Source of the DNA: Candidatus Binatus soli | Lineage (GTDB): Bacteria > Desulfobacterota > Binatia > Binatales > Binataceae | Length of the DNA stretch: 64,000 bases | Direction: 5' to 3' | Assembly (NCBI GenBank): GCA_002479255.1 | Contig: DLMJ01000001.1 | Span: 62,001-126,000, forward strand | Shown here: positions 62,835-64,000 of the stretch, one piece after another | Numbering within the stretch: the stretch's first letter is position 1 | How the letters are laid out: every line of letters starts with the position of its first letter | The notes under the pieces: model-generated | Database searches by the model: none | What the model was told of the DNA's origin: nothing | What the model saw: only the letters and a program-made list of their open reading frames with translations | Made by a program: the position numbers and the translations under genes

Positions 62835-63848
62835 GTGAACCAATCTGTTGAAACTGCGGTTAGCGGGATCGCGCTCCACGACAAGCTCGGCGTGCTCGGC
62901 AACGAGACCTACACGGCTGACACGTGCGAGCGCTACGCGGACATGATCGCGGAGATCAAGCGGCTGAAAAAGGCGCGCCGCGCGGTGGTGCTCGCGCACA
63001 ACTATCAGCGGCCGGAGATTTTCGAGGTCGCCGATTTTATCGGCGACTCGCTGGAGCTGGCGCGCAACGCGCGCGACGTGCGCAACGCCGACGTGATCGT
63101 CTTTTGCGGCGTTCACTTCATGGCGGAGACGGCCAAGGTCTTCAACCCCGATCGCAAGGTGCTGCTGCCGGATCTGAAGGCGGGATGCTCGCTGGCGGAC
63201 AGCGTGACGGCCGAGCGGCTGGCGGATCGCAAGGAAGAACTGCTGAAGATCTATCCCGACCTGAAGGTGGTGTCGTACGTCAATTGCACGGCCGACGTCA
63301 AAGCGTTGTCCGACGCGTGCTGCACGTCATCCAACGCCGCGAAGATCGTAGAGCGGATCGACTCGGACAATATCCTGTTCGTGCCCGATCAGAATCTCGC
63401 CAACTACGTGCAGGGGCAGACGCGCAAGCGGGTAATTTCGTGGGACGGTAACTGCTACGTTCATCACCAGATAACTCCCGACGAGATAAACAAGGTCAAG
63501 CGCGCGATTCCCGGGATCAAGGTGATTGCGCATCCCGAGTGCCGGCGCGACGTGCTCGCGCTCGCCGACGCGGTGTTGTCCACCAGCGCGATGATCGGTT
63601 ACGCGCGAAGCAGCGACGCCGACAAGTTCCTGGTGGTGACGGAATGCGGGCTCTCGGACCGCCTCCTGATGGAAATTCCCGACAAGCGCTTCTACAAGGT
63701 GTGCAAGCTATGCCGGTTCATGAAGATGATCACGCTCGAGGGCACGCTCGATTCACTGCGCCATCTGCGCTACGAAATCGAACTTTCCGACGACGTGCGC
63801 GCGGGCGCGAAGCGGGCCCTGGAGCGCATGCTCGAGCTGAGCGTCTGA
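62835..63848 (+). CDS. nadA: Quinolinate synthase
   Basis: 337 residues; makes quinolinate from iminoaspartate and dihydroxyacetone phosphate in NAD synthesis. VVLAHNYQRPEIFEVADFIGDS opens the fold; the three [4Fe-4S] ligands expected for the family correspond to C118 (AGCSLAD), C207 (GNCYVH) and C293 (KLCRFMKMITL). Start is GTG with AGAGGA upstream. nadB and nadC are not in the window; the next frame is a Nudix protein. Confidence 0.95.
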   Translation: MNQSVETAVSGIALHDKLGVLGNETYTADTCERYADMIAEIKRLKKARRAVVLAHNYQRPEIFEVADFIGDSLELARNARDVRNADVIVFCGVHFMAETAKVFNPDRKVLLPDLKAGCSLADSVTAERLADRKEELLKIYPDLKVVSYVNCTADVKALSDACCTSSNAAKIVERIDSDNILFVPDQNLANYVQGQTRKRVISWDGNCYVHHQITPDEINKVKRAIPGIKVIAHPECRRDVLALADAVLSTSAMIGYARSSDADKFLVVTECGLSDRLLMEIPDKRFYKVCKLCRFMKMITLEGTLDSLRHLRYEIELSDDVRAGAKRALERMLELSV

Positions 63849-63907
63849 GCGCGAACGCACAAGGCGTCGCGGCCGGCGCGGCGCGTGGCCAACGGCTGGC
63901 GCGGCCG

Positions 63908-64000
63908 ATGGTCGCGGTGGACACCGTGTTGTTCGCGATCAACGGCGGGCGCCTGCAGACCTACCTGGTCGAGCTGCGCCGCGGACCGGGTCGCGGGCGG
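63908..64000 (+). CDS. Nudix hydrolase N-terminus (cut by window edge)
   Basis: The last 31 codons read MVAVDTVLFAINGGRLQTYLVELRRGPG..., the opening beta-strands of a Nudix protein of the ADP-ribose pyrophosphatase/NrtR type; the Nudix box itself is outside the window. The frame is open upstream without ATG or GTG, so the start is uncertain. Placement directly after nadA hints at NAD metabolism or its regulation. Confidence 0.6.
   Translation, partial: MVAVDTVLFAINGGRLQTYLVELRRGPGRGR

Overview
The window is high-GC, densely coded DNA from a Gram-negative, free-living bacterium with acyl-CoA and secondary metabolism. LolA, lipoprotein signal peptides and a DUF1329 protein indicate an outer membrane. 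IcmAB-like mutase with acyl-CoA dehydrogenases, a Pcs-type phosphatidylcholine synthase and FtsK/RNase J/RimO/LolA housekeeping genes fit a deltaproteobacterial-grade or Binatota-like soil lineage. That placement is an inference; there is no rRNA or other marker to confirm it, and no tRNA, rRNA, CRISPR array, transposase or integrase was seen.

Layout: 0-10 kb holds an enoyl-CoA hydratase, a pair of overlapping ABC exporter genes, a tyrosine phosphatase, and a tight minus-strand operon (acyl-CoA dehydrogenase, mutase large subunit, cobalamin-binding subunit, acyl-CoA dehydrogenase). The mutase has the Phe/Gln pair of isobutyryl-CoA mutases, not the Tyr/Arg pair of methylmalonyl-CoA mutases. 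10.1-14.8 kb is an accessory island: a two-motif HEPN-like protein, an extra antidote gene, higBA, a small gene broken by an in-frame TGA, and an AbiE-type pair. A 118-bp imperfect copy of the comEC 3' end lies 2.1 kb from the real one, so that the AbiE pair and the broken gene sit between two direct copies.

14.8-33 kb carries comEC, uvrC, oxidoreductases, a compact run of four stem-loops ending in a terminator (21.92-22.06 kb), a beta-propeller lipoprotein, a ferredoxin, two TetR regulators with recognisable promoters, and an operon joining a dual-specificity phosphatase, phosphatidylcholine synthase and an unusual two-domain hydrolase-like protein. 33.5-40.1 kb is a minus-strand housekeeping cluster (rnj-ftsK-lolA, then rimO-dksA-like). 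40-57.5 kb has ssb, a brnTA toxin-antitoxin module with an operator-like site, ilvB, DUF1329, a VWA-TM-FHA protein, large secreted proteins, an EmrA-like protein, a phosphotransferase and aconitase. 57.7-64 kb has a full-length Lhr helicase, a receiver-like protein, nadA and the start of a Nudix gene.

A modular family of short GC-rich intergenic repeats recurs at 10.2, 33.3-33.5, 53.0 and 54.4-54.8 kb. It includes 71-bp identical inverted copies 21 kb apart, a 93-bp element with perfect 23-bp terminal inverted repeats touching the dksA-like stop codon, and a repeat that supplies the last codons and stop of aconitase.
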